64,000 nucleotides of DNA from SIG299 sp964544055 (GCA_964544055.1 CAZJAA010000003.1:62001-126000), one strand, 5' to 3'; positions 8,501 through 17,225 are shown, numbered from the stretch's first letter. Translations and numbers: made by a program. Notes: generated from the letters alone by a model not told the origin.

Positions 8501-10226
8501 TCCAAAGTTTTTCCGAAATCTGCTCAAAATCAAATCCATCTGAAAAACCTTTTGCAAACGAAGCGCCTATGCTGACTCCTTCATCTATCGTTTCTGAAAT
8601 ATCAATACCCAGCATAGCCATAACTCCAACTTTAAGCCCGGTACCTATTCCTTCTCCAATATCCTGTGCGAAATCTGCAAACTTTGCTTTTCCTGTGCTT
8701 CCCCACCATTCTTTGAATGGCTCAGCAATAAATTCATCCCAGGAAATCTTGACTTTTCCAAAGAAATCGGCATCCTGCCACTCCTTTGTACTTGAAATTT
8801 CCTTGAATTTTCGCTGCATACGGTCCACTTTGTTATCTACCCAGTCCATCATTTCGTCCAAAGCCGACTCAACTTCCGGCATTTCATCTGTCAACCAATC
8901 AGCAAGACTTCTCACATACGGCGACAATCTCTCGCCGAAGGAAATCTTTACACCGTCCACCGCACTCTGCAGTAAAGTAATAGAACCTTGCAGGTTATCC
9001 AGCATAGTCTCCGACATTTTCTTTGAAGCTCCGTCGGCATTATTCACTGCGTCTGTCAGCTTGTTATAATCGGCTTCTGATGCGTTCAATATTGCCAGTA
9101 AACCTTTCTGTGCCTGCGTTCCTGCTATGGTGTTAGCCAGTGAGGACTTCTGCTCGTCATTGTAATTTGCCGTAGCAGTTCTCAATTCTCCTAAGACATC
9201 TGATAAATCTCTCGCATTTCCGCTATTGTCAAAGAATTTTATTCCTAAATCCTCTAACGCATCTGCTGCTCCATTCGTGTTTGTTGACAGTCTGGTAAAA
9301 ATAGAGTTCAACGCAGTACCAGCCATCGTGCCTTTAATACCTGCGTTTGCCATAAGTCCGGTAGCCAGAGCGACATCCTCGATAGAATAACCGAGAGTAC
9401 CTGCCATAGCACCGGCATATTTGAAGGTTTCTCCCATTCCGGAAACCGTTGTGTTCGCATTTGATGCCGCCTGAGCTAATACATCCGAAAAATGCCCTGC
9501 ATCAGACGCTTTCATGTTAAATGCCGTCAGGGCATCCGTAACAATATCTGATGTCGTAGCCAAATCTTCTCCGGAAGCTGCCGCCAGGCTGAGTATGCCC
9601 TCGATACCATTCAGCATATCTTCTGTTTTCCAACCGGCCATCGCCATATAGTTGAATGCCTCCGCTGATTCCTCAGCCGTAAATTTGGTTGTAGCACCCA
9701 TTTCCTTTGCTTTGCTCGTCAACTTGGTAAGTTCCGAACTCGTAGCGCCGCTGATAGCCTGTACCTGTGACATAGCAGCCTCAAAATCCTTATAGGTTTC
9801 TATGGTATCTTTCAGACCTATACTGACTCCGAGGACTGCCCCTACTTGGAAGATAGGATTTTTCAACAGGTTTATAATTCCCCGAACCGGCGAGGTAATG
9901 AGGTCAACGGCTCTCATAGTGACATTCCACGTCTTTCCGGCAAAACTTTTCAGTCCGCTGCCGACCGTAGATAATATTGGGGAAATTCTGTCTTTTGCCT
10001 CCAGCAGAATCTCGTACTTTTCCTTCGCCCATCGTGCCAGGCTTTTTTCTGTTTTCTCAGCCTGCTTATCAAACTGCGAAACTGTATTCCCGGCTTTCTT
10101 CGCTGATGCATTGGCATTGTCGGCCGCCTTTTCCATCTTTTCAAAATTCTTTGTGATATTGGAAAGCTCCGGATCCGTATTATCCACCGTCTCAATAGGT
10201 ATCTCAATTCTTAATGTTTCAGCCAC
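5574..10226 (-). CDS. tail tape measure protein (TP901 family)
   Basis: 1550 residues, setting tail length and carried inside the tail tube. Residues about 135-470 hold the TP901 core domain (for example GTMAGTALNSIFTRLS). An N-terminal helical region is followed by Gly/Ala-rich hydrophobic stretches around residues 630-780, typical of the segment inserted into the host membrane. Long coiled coils follow, then two HANGGYV repeats near the C-terminus. The start is GTG, and its G overlaps the TAG stop of the frameshifted chaperone frame (TAGTG), so translation is probably coupled. Several long reading frames on the other strand here are shadows of its helical composition. Confidence 0.92.
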   Translation of the reverse strand: MAETLRIEIPIETVDNTDPELSNITKNFEKMEKAADNANASAKKAGNTVSQFDKQAEKTEKSLARWAKEKYEILLEAKDRISPILSTVGSGLKSFAGKTWNVTMRAVDLITSPVRGIINLLKNPIFQVGAVLGVSIGLKDTIETYKDFEAAMSQVQAISGATSSELTKLTSKAKEMGATTKFTAEESAEAFNYMAMAGWKTEDMLNGIEGILSLAAASGEDLATTSDIVTDALTAFNMKASDAGHFSDVLAQAASNANTTVSGMGETFKYAGAMAGTLGYSIEDVALATGLMANAGIKGTMAGTALNSIFTRLSTNTNGAADALEDLGIKFFDNSGNARDLSDVLGELRTATANYNDEQKSSLANTIAGTQAQKGLLAILNASEADYNKLTDAVNNADGASKKMSETMLDNLQGSITLLQSAVDGVKISFGERLSPYVRSLADWLTDEMPEVESALDEMMDWVDNKVDRMQRKFKEISSTKEWQDADFFGKVKISWDEFIAEPFKEWWGSTGKAKFADFAQDIGEGIGTGLKVGVMAMLGIDISETIDEGVSIGASFAKGFSDGFDFEQISEKLWSGLGNLIKSAGKLLPGGESADLSSVFSAVMLSKIASPFISMGKGAASIGKGLFGKGESGVSLAGSFLGSAAAGTGLLGKSAMLAIGLGAGNLAGGASMSTAALSATGMAAAGGAIAAGATLVSSALDTYKAIKSDNADESKAYGESAAWKAGGVAAGAAAGAAIGSIIPGIGTAVGALVGAGVGGIAGWTKGNKVKEEYQENVEEMQKEAEKAQKVFEATGLSIEDVTFKNKALQEAMNDSEVSAEQFGQMFQEECANVAKNAFGDITLSLKEVKKVASEITFGDKAEEISDFSRATSETESAFSSLRSAVSALKKENWKVALGMELSETDKDGYKRAIENFLDTSQTYIDDNHYEATVALKLLTGEKGDTSGMDSYYNGLKQQVDELGEKLTDSVNITLEDSVITLDEQAEIESLQNQISEITGKLADAKSEAELQALKIKYNGAALDAESFNALQEELQANVAEASEQYESALTLTLTNLNLQLSDEAITQEEYDKAVKEATDGYYAQINELNARVSTFNLESIATAWDSELSKLMPEMEGTITEKLTQALNNALLAHPDVKAWTTADVISWIGLDKLSLDTAEQTTIAAELIQTALAVPEGTKETIIQDFKDKIPSAEEIKAAIDWDSLTNNELNQIYQDAGAIMINSGAKQIEMPLEEWATMFEEDYQTAIDSYVEIIRSALENSNSEETLSSFMEQYMKDQTSSFDFSSIMAEYGPISNEYYNQLVTEWQTAGTNLGTSLNTGASTSLTGGSALLRSSLQTSLNSAVANPFSISPTVNVSPIYNLTSLPTIPSTTTGTTKHANGGYVGSPELSWLAEEGYGEFVIPTNPSRRARALDLYEQAGVALGVSAHANGGYVEGSKLSDTASDYNLFTEANRNAPLTYNETTDSKETDETTPVYAPTTSTGTVSTPVQVSVQVSPQFSITASDGQDEETIVKVIRKHMKEMADELGGEIAGKLEEVFSNMPLKEA

Positions 10227-10959
10227 TATTCGTCTCCTCCTTTCTGCCTTGATTCCAGAGAAATTCTCATAGACGCAAGCATAAATGCCTGCACTCCTAC
10301 TGGTTTTTTATAAAATTCATCCGGTGTGATTCCCGTCTGCTGGAATATGTGATGCAACAGACAGGCTTTTCCACCGGCTTCAATTAGTTTTTTGCTACAT
10401 CTTCTAATCCGTTGACTTCTTCTAAGTCATTGTCATAGCCGCTCAGCTTGTCGATTGCGGCAAGGATTCTGTCCTTTTCTCCAGCCTTCAAGGTTGCTTC
10501 GATAACATCCAATCCGTTCATAATATGATCGTACTTCGCATTGAGGGCATCCCATACTTTACGGTTATCCCACAACTTCGCTCTGTCCTCTTCCGTTGTT
10601 GCCTGATAGATGATTGCCGACTGATATTTCACACGGTTTGTATCTTCCGGCATCTTCATACCCAACTGTCTATTGCGGACATACTTCGTATGCTTCTTAC
10701 GGCACTTGTCGTATTCCTCAGAGCTGAGAGGTCGAATATCAAATGCAAAATACAGCTTTCCTTCTCTGATGATCTCGATACGCTGTGTTTCATCATCTGC
10801 AAACTGTGCAGCATCAATAAGTCCCTGAATGAAATCATCTTCATTTGTACGGATAATTTCCTTCATCTGGTCCTGTGTTTCCTTCTGAGAAAATTCCTTT
10901 TCCTCTACAATGCCATCTTCCTGCTGACCTACTGTTACACCTTTTTTGAACTCTGCCAT
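10226..10959 (-). CDS. tail assembly chaperone, -1 frameshift extended form (244 aa)
   Basis: If ribosomes slip -1 at the A AAA AAC heptamer (10387-10393), the 191-residue chaperone is extended by 53 residues (LIEAGGKACLLHHIFQQTGI at its start, ending KGGDE) to a TAG that overlaps the tape measure start. The extension fills exactly the gap between the two genes and has no start codon with a ribosome-binding site of its own. Such gpG/gpGT-type fusions are a well known feature of tail chaperones. The slippage efficiency cannot be judged from sequence. Confidence 0.85.
10384..10959 (-). CDS. tail assembly chaperone, short form (XkdN-like)
   Basis: 191 residues of the XkdN family, charged and helical, encoded between tail tube and tape measure genes, where it would bind the tape measure protein during tail assembly. 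The stop TAA follows directly after the slippery heptamer. ATG start with GGAGG at good spacing. The hairpin at 10991-11012 upstream may lower its expression relative to the tube. Confidence 0.8.
   Translation of the reverse strand: MAEFKKGVTVGQQEDGIVEEKEFSQKETQDQMKEIIRTNEDDFIQGLIDAAQFADDETQRIEIIREGKLYFAFDIRPLSSEEYDKCRKKHTKYVRNRQLGMKMPEDTNRVKYQSAIIYQATTEEDRAKLWDNRKVWDALNAKYDHIMNGLDVIEATLKAGEKDRILAAIDKLSGYDNDLEEVNGLEDVAKN
10387..10393 (-). promoter_or_regulatory. programmed -1 ribosomal frameshift site A AAA AAC
   Basis: The minus-strand codons GCA AAA AAC TAA contain the canonical X XXY YYZ heptamer A AAA AAC in the correct phase, with the zero-frame stop immediately following. The -1 frame is open for 53 codons and reads as a typical chaperone extension. 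Confidence 0.88.
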
Positions 10960-10990
10960 TTCTTATTTCCTCCATTTCTTGACATTAAAA

Positions 10991-11012
10991 GAGGGAAGCA
11001 CTCGCTCCCCTC
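10991..11012 (-). terminator. intergenic hairpin, partial terminator between tube and chaperone genes
   Basis: On the minus strand GAGGGGAGC, loop GAGT, GCTTCCCTC (9 pairs, one G-U) is followed by TTTTAA. The short U run suggests a leaky terminator that would set more tail tube and sheath mRNA than chaperone and tape measure mRNA. Confidence 0.6.
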
Positions 11013-11025
11013 GTGATCCTTATAC

Positions 11026-11490
11026 TTAATCTCTGTCTACCGTAAGCAACGACTGTAACTTAGGCGGTCTGTTGACAAAGAAATTCCAGTTTCTCTTGAT
11101 TACATCACCGACTGCGACATTCTGAATATCAACCTGTCCGGAAGGAATGCAATCTCTGTAAACAACTCTTTCCTCGGTGTCATTTCTTCCGAGTAATGTT
11201 CCCTGGAAATCCCACACAGGCATGATCTGTGTCTCCAGAGCCTCCATAAGTTCGACGATGAAATCATCATCTTCTACTACGACCTGGGACATTGTAAGAC
11301 TGACTGCAAATGTATTTGCCGTCTCGTGTTCCTGTGCGTCTCCCAATACACTGTACTTCGCATTGTTCCAGTTTACATTAGATGTGAACTGCTCAACTGT
11401 CGCAAGCAGTACACCGTCTTTATTGTAAAATGCACCGTCTTTTCCGGTGCGGGCATGGCGAGAATCACTCGCCGCTCTAGGGTTTCTCAT
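11026..11490 (-). CDS. tail tube protein (XkdM-like)
   Basis: 154 residues, the usual size of XkdM-type tube proteins. It contains the start RNPRAASDSRHARTGKDG followed by GVLLATVEQFTSNVNW, and LEALETQIMPVWDFQGTLLG in the C-terminal half. It follows the sheath gene, as in all PBSX-like tails. ATG start, AGGAGG upstream. Confidence 0.85.
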   Translation of the reverse strand: MRNPRAASDSRHARTGKDGAFYNKDGVLLATVEQFTSNVNWNNAKYSVLGDAQEHETANTFAVSLTMSQVVVEDDDFIVELMEALETQIMPVWDFQGTLLGRNDTEERVVYRDCIPSGQVDIQNVAVGDVIKRNWNFFVNRPPKLQSLLTVDRD

Positions 11491-11502
11491 GGTTTACGCC
11501 TC

Positions 11503-12912
11503 CTATTCCTCTATTGTGCTAAAACGGAACAGGAATGTCAGATAGATGTGTTCCATAGAATCCTTATCGATTACATCAATATCAAACCACGCACTGTCTC
11601 CGTCTGCTGTGTATGTGCTGCTTTCCGTTACGGTACAGGCTACCAGTTTACTTTCCTCGATCATAGATGTACCTACACCCTGAATCTGGCTGATTACTGT
11701 TGCCCTGCCGTTCTTATCGTTATCGACCTTACCAATCAAATCATCCGTGGTGTTGTTGATTCTTCTGATAAGCTCAAAACGAGTCTTAACTCGTCTGATC
11801 TTCTTCCAGCCGTCGTCCTGATTATCTGCCGGAGTGATAAGCGTATTGATTGCATTATCAATCCATACCTGCTTCGACTTGTTGTAAGAAAGCACCAGAC
11901 AGCCTTTCTTTTCAGCGTTGATCATGTCCGTGTTTGTCAGTTTCTCTAAAATCTCTGTAAATCCGCTGATTACCGTATGAGTAAGAGAAGAACCTGCAGA
12001 AACAGAGCCGATCATACCGGCAACTCTTGCAGCAGTCTGATAACCGTCAATGATGGTTCCCTGCTCATTGATGTACGGATTCAGAACATAGTTCATCTTC
12101 TCGTCATTGAATGCAGCAGCGTGTGCCACCCTTGTTTCAAGATCAACTGTGTGTTTCTCTGCAACGACTGCCTGCATGAGAGAGCCTGCATCAAAAATTC
12201 TCTTAACAAAAGACTGCAACAACAGATGTACCGAGGTATCTTCTGTGTCTACACAAATGGTATTTGCCTCAAACGGCTCAACCTCTGTAAAGGCATTGGA
12301 ATAATCTCCGGTTGTCACCTGTGGATTTGTGCCTTTGTCAAATTCTTTCTGTGAAACATTCTCTAATACAGAGTCTCCCTTTTCATTGGCAACCTCTGCC
12401 TTGAAGTTCTTAGAATTTGCCAGAGCATCGGCAAGTGCCTTTGCCTCTCCTTTTCCTGCCGCAAATTCCACCTTTTCAAATTCCGTTGTACCGGTGTAGA
12501 TAATGCACTCCTTTAATGCAGAATCAGACAGTTTCTCACGAATTGTTACGGAAAACTCTTTGTCTCCAGGGTACTTTGCCGTGATAGACAATGCCTGTTC
12601 GCTCTCTGCATTATTCAGGTTGATTGTTGCCTGTGTACCACCATTACCTACTCTGCAGGCAATAATGGTCTTTGCTCCACCGGCAATCGCTTCTCTCATA
12701 ACATCTGTTGTGAGTCCAGTGCCAAAAGTTTTCTCATAACCATCTTCTGCACTCAATTCGACCACTTCATTCAGCGGTCCGAAATCAGCTCTGAAAATGG
12801 CGATCGTTACACCATTCATAATCCCGGATGAAGAATTTCCACCCTTCTTCTGAATGTTAAAATAGGAGCCAGGACGTACCTTTGTTTCTCCCAAGATAAA
12901 TGTACCAGCCAT
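11503..12912 (-). CDS. tail sheath protein (XkdK-like)
   Basis: 469 residues. The N-terminus KVRPGSYFNIQKKGG and the C-terminal part with LITPADNQDDGWKKIRRVKT and the strand AWFDIDVIDKDSMEHIYLTF are typical of contractile sheath proteins. It polymerises around the tube and contracts on infection, making this a myovirus-type phage. The ATG lies directly after the upstream stop, with GGAGG. Confidence 0.92.
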   Translation of the reverse strand: MAGTFILGETKVRPGSYFNIQKKGGNSSSGIMNGVTIAIFRADFGPLNEVVELSAEDGYEKTFGTGLTTDVMREAIAGGAKTIIACRVGNGGTQATINLNNAESEQALSITAKYPGDKEFSVTIREKLSDSALKECIIYTGTTEFEKVEFAAGKGEAKALADALANSKNFKAEVANEKGDSVLENVSQKEFDKGTNPQVTTGDYSNAFTEVEPFEANTICVDTEDTSVHLLLQSFVKRIFDAGSLMQAVVAEKHTVDLETRVAHAAAFNDEKMNYVLNPYINEQGTIIDGYQTAARVAGMIGSVSAGSSLTHTVISGFTEILEKLTNTDMINAEKKGCLVLSYNKSKQVWIDNAINTLITPADNQDDGWKKIRRVKTRFELIRRINNTTDDLIGKVDNDKNGRATVISQIQGVGTSMIEESKLVACTVTESSTYTADGDSAWFDIDVIDKDSMEHIYLTFLFRFSTIEE

Positions 12913-13164
12913 TTACTCTACCTCCTTTTCCAAAAATTTAGCCACAATAGCTTTGGCTTCCGCTACCGTGGCAGTTTCCTTCTTTTCGGCTTTCAGTGCA
13001 GCCGTTACACATTCGGGCTTCGTCTTAAAAAGATGTGCTGCATTCTCTGCAAGCTCGCTGACCTTATACACGGAATCTTTCTGCGTATTTTCTTTTGTCT
13101 GTGGCGTTGCCTCTTCCTGCATTTCAGCTTCTTTGACAGCCTTTTCACTTGCTTTTCCTGCCAT
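12913..13164 (-). CDS. small phage protein upstream of sheath gene
   Basis: 83 residues, acidic and basic mixed, no cysteine pairs, with a C-terminal helical portion (VSELAENAAHLFKTKPECVT) resembling HeH/LEM-like mini domains seen in small phage structural-operon proteins. It has a strong ribosome-binding site (AAGGAGG) and an end-to-start junction with the sheath gene. The function is unknown. Confidence 0.65.
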   Translation of the reverse strand: MAGKASEKAVKEAEMQEEATPQTKENTQKDSVYKVSELAENAAHLFKTKPECVTAALKAEKKETATVAEAKAIVAKFLEKEVE

Positions 13165-13175
13165 CGTGTACCTCC

Positions 13176-14051
13176 TTACTTGAATTTCACACCCGCTCCC
13201 ACAAGGGAATGAGGCTTTGCTTTGTACCTCAGCAGTCCATAGTGACCGGTTATGAATACCTGCCCTTCCTTCAAATAGTCAGAACGGTAATTCGCCTGTA
13301 ATCTCTTGATGAACATTGGCGAGTGGTCCAGCATAATAATTTCTCCATCAAGTGAAAGTGCATTTGCAATGGCTGTCGCCATTTTTATTCTCACTTCACT
13401 GTCCGGGCATAAAACATGGACGGCAATTCTACCGTCCATCCATGCTACTGTATTCGTTTCTTCTGCCTTGTCAGCAGATAACAACCGACAATAAATCACT
13501 GGTTGCTCTTTTGATGCCTCTGTAATTTCTTCCATTCTGTCATATCCCATCACTGAACAGTCCGGATACAACTCTTTGATGTATCTGTTCGTCGCTACTA
13601 TCGGGTCCGGATCCGTTGTCTCCTGTGAAGGATATTCCAAAATGTCAAACCTTATCTCGCTTCCGATCGTTACATCAACTGCCTTTTCCTCAATGGTAAA
13701 GGCATCGGTTCTGGCCCAAGCGAAACAATACGGTGTTCCGCCCTCCGGCTTCAAAATTACATCTCTCAGGCATTTCCTTACTTCTGGTTCAATCTCTTCC
13801 GGCATTACTTCTGAGGTATTTTGGCAGAGTAACGACACCGATAAGGTACCGGCACTCTTTCTTTCCTCATTAGCCTGCAGGTCGAAATTGTAAACGATCT
13901 TCGGGTACTGTACGTTTCCGTTCCACCCTTCCTGATTATCTCCCGGTGCTTCCGGACTAAAAACAGCCGGTAAGTCAGAGAATTTTGCAAGGTACTTTGT
14001 CAAGCCCTCTGAACCGGCAAATCTCCTATGAATCAATTCCTCCAGGTTCAT
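13176..14051 (-). CDS. phage tail-completion region protein, unknown function
   Basis: 291 residues from the ATG at 14051, which has AGGAGG six bases upstream; an earlier in-frame start lacks a binding site. The gene overlaps the stop of its upstream neighbour by 26 bases. Its position, between the gp10-like genes and the sheath, corresponds to XkdJ or tail-terminator genes of PBSX. The sequence shows beta-rich segments such as YCRLLSADKAEETNTVAWMD but no motif I can name. Confidence 0.65.
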   Translation of the reverse strand: MNLEELIHRRFAGSEGLTKYLAKFSDLPAVFSPEAPGDNQEGWNGNVQYPKIVYNFDLQANEERKSAGTLSVSLLCQNTSEVMPEEIEPEVRKCLRDVILKPEGGTPYCFAWARTDAFTIEEKAVDVTIGSEIRFDILEYPSQETTDPDPIVATNRYIKELYPDCSVMGYDRMEEITEASKEQPVIYCRLLSADKAEETNTVAWMDGRIAVHVLCPDSEVRIKMATAIANALSLDGEIIMLDHSPMFIKRLQANYRSDYLKEGQVFITGHYGLLRYKAKPHSLVGAGVKFK

Positions 14052-14355
14052 CTTCGCCCTCCTCTTCCTGCTGTTCGTCGTCTGCTTCATCATTGTATTT
14101 CTGAATATTCTCCAAACCCGCAGACCATCTTATGCTCCATTCACCTGCAGATGCCTCTGCAACCGGAATGATAAAATGATTTGTTACATTGCCGATACCG
14201 GGATAATACTGCACAATCAACTGATCTTCTCTTGCTGATGTTACAAATCCCATCTTTCCTTCGCTCCAGGTCTTGTGCTTTCCCCAAAACAGGTCGCCGC
14301 ACTTAATCTGGGATAAATCAAAGGATGCCACCGGCTGCTCAACTACCAGTGCCAC
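14026..14355 (-). CDS. phage structural-operon protein with acidic tail, unknown function
   Basis: 109 residues starting at GTG (14355-14353) with GGAGG nine bases upstream. The N-terminal 85 residues look like a small beta barrel (LFWGKHKTWSEGKMGFVTSA). The last 20 are almost all Asp/Glu/Gln. It lies between the HK97 gp10-like gene and the XkdJ-position gene, so a connector or tail-terminator helper is plausible but unproven. Confidence 0.6.
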   Translation of the reverse strand: MALVVEQPVASFDLSQIKCGDLFWGKHKTWSEGKMGFVTSAREDQLIVQYYPGIGNVTNHFIIPVAEASAGEWSIRWSAGLENIQKYNDEADDEQQEEEGEDEPGGIDS

Positions 14356-14368
14356 GTTTTTCTACCTC

Positions 14369-14824
14369 CTAACCGTATGGTTCTTTATAAATTCTTTCAA
14401 TTTCCGGCATAGCCTTTTCTTTGATTTTCTCCGTAAAAGGACGTGCCGCCATTTTGCTCGTGCCATTCTCCAAATAAGCTGCATATTTCTCCTGACTTTC
14501 CAGTTCGGCAATAATCTGAGTTCCACCATTTGAAGTACCGCCTGTTTTCACCTGTCCGTTCCAGTGCATACGCAAATTTCCGGTTCGTCTTGCAGGTGGT
14601 TCTCCCGGTGCTGATGCCGTATAAGTTGCTTTACTGTATGGCTTTCTGTACTTTCGGCCGCTTCTCTGACCTTTCAGCACTTCAAGCTCTGCATTTCTCA
14701 TAGCATTTACAGCTCTGACACCTCTTGATACTACTTTGCGGTTGATTTCAGAAACCTGTCCTTTGACAGTTGCTCTTATGGCAGCTCCAGCACTTCCGCT
14801 TTTGCCATCTACCCATAATTTCAT
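14369..14824 (-). CDS. HK97 gp10-like tail completion protein (XkdI-like)
   Basis: 151 residues, basic, with the HK97 gp10-type pattern: an Arg-rich N-terminal helix, the central PGEPPARRTGNLRMHW motif (PGxPPxxxTGxL, diagnostic for the family) and the C-terminal AAYLENGTSKMAARPF. It acts in head-tail joining. It overlaps its upstream neighbour in a TGATG junction. Confidence 0.85.
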   Translation of the reverse strand: MKLWVDGKSGSAGAAIRATVKGQVSEINRKVVSRGVRAVNAMRNAELEVLKGQRSGRKYRKPYSKATYTASAPGEPPARRTGNLRMHWNGQVKTGGTSNGGTQIIAELESQEKYAAYLENGTSKMAARPFTEKIKEKAMPEIERIYKEPYG

Positions 14825-15195
14825 CAGACATCGTTCCTTTCCTCAGCATAATAAATTGTCGATACTCCGATAGTTCCTACATCATCCACTTTGACAATGT
14901 AGAATGAACGGCTTTTTGTCTGCAGTTTATCCGTAAGTATCAGTTTGTCGGAACGCTTTGCCACCGGAGGTCCCGACTGCACAATCGTATGAGTAACAAT
15001 ATGCTCCTTCGTACTATGATTCTGCCTATCCTGATCCGATGCTTCTGCAAGACATCCTTTCAGGAATTTACTGCCGTCTCCGGAGGTGTCTTGTACCACC
15101 CTTCCTGTACTCGTAACCTTCTGTCTGTTGCTTTCCACAACAAACTCCTTGAACATATTGCCCGGTCTCAGATACATCATTCTTGCATTTATCAT
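14824..15195 (-). CDS. head-closure/head-tail connector protein (XkdH-position)
   Basis: 123 residues from the ATG at 15195, which has GAGGTG six bases before it; a GTG nine bases earlier is an alternative. The fold cannot be read directly, but the size, position between the adaptor-like and gp10-like genes, and beta pattern (SFYIVKVDDVGTIGVSTIYY) fit a gp16/XkdH-type stopper. Confidence 0.6.
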   Translation of the reverse strand: MINARMMYLRPGNMFKEFVVESNRQKVTSTGRVVQDTSGDGSKFLKGCLAEASDQDRQNHSTKEHIVTHTIVQSGPPVAKRSDKLILTDKLQTKSRSFYIVKVDDVGTIGVSTIYYAEERNDV

Positions 15196-15200
15196 CAGGC

Positions 15201-15608
15201 TCACCTCGACCTTTCATTACTCTGCATACCGGTATAGAAATATGGCGGCTTCTGAGGACCGCCATTATTAAACTTCGGTATATTACAGGCTTGTGCCGAG
15301 ATTTCTTTTTTCAGTCTCTCATAATCTTCCTGCCAAAGTTTCGCCCTGTCGTGCATATACATCCAAAGAGGGCCGGTTTTTGTATCAACTTCATAAGCAA
15401 ATCGGCGACACAGACTTTCAAGCAACATCAGCTTTGCTCGTTTCCACGATTTCGGGTAAACATCTAAAGCAGCTTGTATTTCCTCGTCAGTCAATGCCGT
15501 TGTATCGGAATTTCCTTCAACCATCGTGTCTCCCAGTTCAAATCTCATACGATCCTTTCCGAGTTCCACGACTTTCTCCGGCTCATAGGTATATGTTCCT
15601 TTCGCCAT
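15201..15608 (-). CDS. head-tail adaptor-like protein (YqbG/XkdG+1 position)
   Basis: 135 residues, helical, with the pattern of phage adaptor proteins that bind the portal ring: TDEEIQAALDVYPKSWKRAK, then a helix LLESLCRRFAYEV. Some clostridial homologues fall in DUF3199. The position directly after the YqbF-like gene and capsid supports an adaptor. Confidence 0.6.
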   Translation of the reverse strand: MAKGTYTYEPEKVVELGKDRMRFELGDTMVEGNSDTTALTDEEIQAALDVYPKSWKRAKLMLLESLCRRFAYEVDTKTGPLWMYMHDRAKLWQEDYERLKKEISAQACNIPKFNNGGPQKPPYFYTGMQSNERSR

Positions 15609-15655
15609 TAGGTATCAACTCCTTCCGTATTGTTGCTTTTGGTTGCGATATAGGG

Positions 15656-16168
15656 TCAGGCTTCGTTTTTACCGTCCGGTGTGGAGAATAAGTTGTCTGC
15701 CTGCTTTTTAGCCGCATCTTTAATGGTTTTGCGACTGTCTACCGCATGGAGAAGAATCAGCACATTTTCATTCTGAACTTCTGTAATTGCCTTAGCACCA
15801 TTATCTGCGTTCATCTGCATAATCGTAAACACCTGCTGAATTTCTTCCGGTGTTGTAGGTACCGCAGTAATCTGCTCGTTGTCGCCTTCGCTCTCTCCAA
15901 ATACAGAGATTGTAACAGTGCCTTCATAGGCTCCTGCCTCTGTCTGTTTCAGTTCTGCAACTGCCTCAGCAACCATACTATCGACCTGTTCCTGCGTAAA
16001 AAGGGCACCGGTCTGTTCCACCGATGCCTCTCCGTCTGTTGCTACAATGGAAACTACGCCCCATTTTTCCTGCTGCTTTGCGTCTGCCACAAGTCCTGTC
16101 GGAATTTCATCACCAACGAAGAACTGTCTGCCACCAAAACTGCAGGGCTTCTTTGCGATTAGTCTCAT
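15656..16168 (-). CDS. YqbF-like head-region protein
   Basis: 170 residues. The N-terminal 45 residues (LIAKKPCSFGGRQFFVGDEI) match the YqbF-type N-terminal domain of skin/PBSX-like elements. The middle is acidic and low in complexity, and the C-terminal half is helical. It follows the major capsid gene. The biochemical role is unknown. Confidence 0.6.
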   Translation of the reverse strand: MRLIAKKPCSFGGRQFFVGDEIPTGLVADAKQQEKWGVVSIVATDGEASVEQTGALFTQEQVDSMVAEAVAELKQTEAGAYEGTVTISVFGESEGDNEQITAVPTTPEEIQQVFTIMQMNADNGAKAITEVQNENVLILLHAVDSRKTIKDAAKKQADNLFSTPDGKNEA

Positions 16169-16180
16169 GGCATTTCCTCC

Positions 16181-17206
16181 TTACACTGCATCCGTGAAGA
16201 ACATCGCAAGATCATCTGCCGTCTTTTTCATATCGCAAGCCATAAGTCCTTCGATGAACTCGGAATGTGTGCCAGCTTCTCCTTCATATTGCAACATCGG
16301 TAAGATATTTCCGTTTCCAAGCATATCCCAAGTGAAGATATAGCCTGCAGACGGTTCCTCGATAGACGGTGTGTTTGACGCATACGCAAGAAGGAAGGCA
16401 TTCGGATCGCCGATGTAACCCATATCTGCCTCCTGTCCGAGTTCTGCCTTGTTCATAATAGAACGCTGAACCGTAAGTTTCTCAACCTCGAAAAGCTGAG
16501 CCAAAACATTCGTTGTAACAGATGCCGGATTCGCAGTAGAACCACCGTATTTCACTCTTTCGAGAATTGCAGGGTGGCGCTTCAAAGCATTATACACATG
16601 GACACCGAGAGCGAGTCTGTTCGGTGTAAATCCGGTTGTTTCTTCCATCTTGGTTTTCATATCATCTACAAGCTGAATCGGGTCGGAGTTGCCATTGGTA
16701 AACTTAATAAACTGGTTACCACTAGCGGAAGTACCGTCAATTCCCTTGTACTCCTGATTCCATACACCGGACTTGAAGAACTTGCTGGCAAAGATAGAAT
16801 CCTGATGGATATTTGCCTGCCCTGCCATCGCCTTTGTTCTCTGCTGTCTCGGATCAGCTGTTCTCGGTCCCATTCTGCGTGTGAGGTCTGTCTGACGAAT
16901 CTGGTCGATACCCATAATCATCTGATCTACCTGGCAAGCGTAAGTCTCCATCTGTTCGGAGAGTACGGCCGGATCAACCTTGCCGTATGCAGGTTTTCTA
17001 TGCCAGTTATCACGGAGTAAGTCCTCCTTGCTGAAAACATAATAATTATCAGACGATAAGGTCACAGGGCAAATAGGGAAGATAGACTTCGCAAAGCTCT
17101 TTGCATCGTTCTGATAGTAAGCCAGCGCCATATTGGAAAGCGCTGTGTGTGGTCTAAAGGCACCCTTAGCAATATCTGCCTGGATGCTTGCTGCTGTTCT
17201 TTTCAT
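16181..17206 (-). CDS. major capsid protein
   Basis: 341 residues, expected HK97 fold. Segments typical of this capsid group are the N-terminal region (ALAYYQNDAKSFAKSIFPIC), the middle region PNRLALGVHVYNALKRHPAI and the C-terminal GYIFTWDMLGN. It lies between the decoration-like gene and connector genes. ATG with GGAGG nine bases upstream. Confidence 0.88.
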   Translation of the reverse strand: MKRTAASIQADIAKGAFRPHTALSNMALAYYQNDAKSFAKSIFPICPVTLSSDNYYVFSKEDLLRDNWHRKPAYGKVDPAVLSEQMETYACQVDQMIMGIDQIRQTDLTRRMGPRTADPRQQRTKAMAGQANIHQDSIFASKFFKSGVWNQEYKGIDGTSASGNQFIKFTNGNSDPIQLVDDMKTKMEETTGFTPNRLALGVHVYNALKRHPAILERVKYGGSTANPASVTTNVLAQLFEVEKLTVQRSIMNKAELGQEADMGYIGDPNAFLLAYASNTPSIEEPSAGYIFTWDMLGNGNILPMLQYEGEAGTHSEFIEGLMACDMKKTADDLAMFFTDAV

Positions 17207-17225
17207 TTAACTATTCCTCCATTTC

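Noticed and set aside
8353..9069. Plus-strand frame of 238 codons inside the tape measure gene
   Set aside because: It is a shadow of the minus-strand coding frame, lacks a ribosome-binding site and has serine-rich low-complexity content without a recognisable domain.
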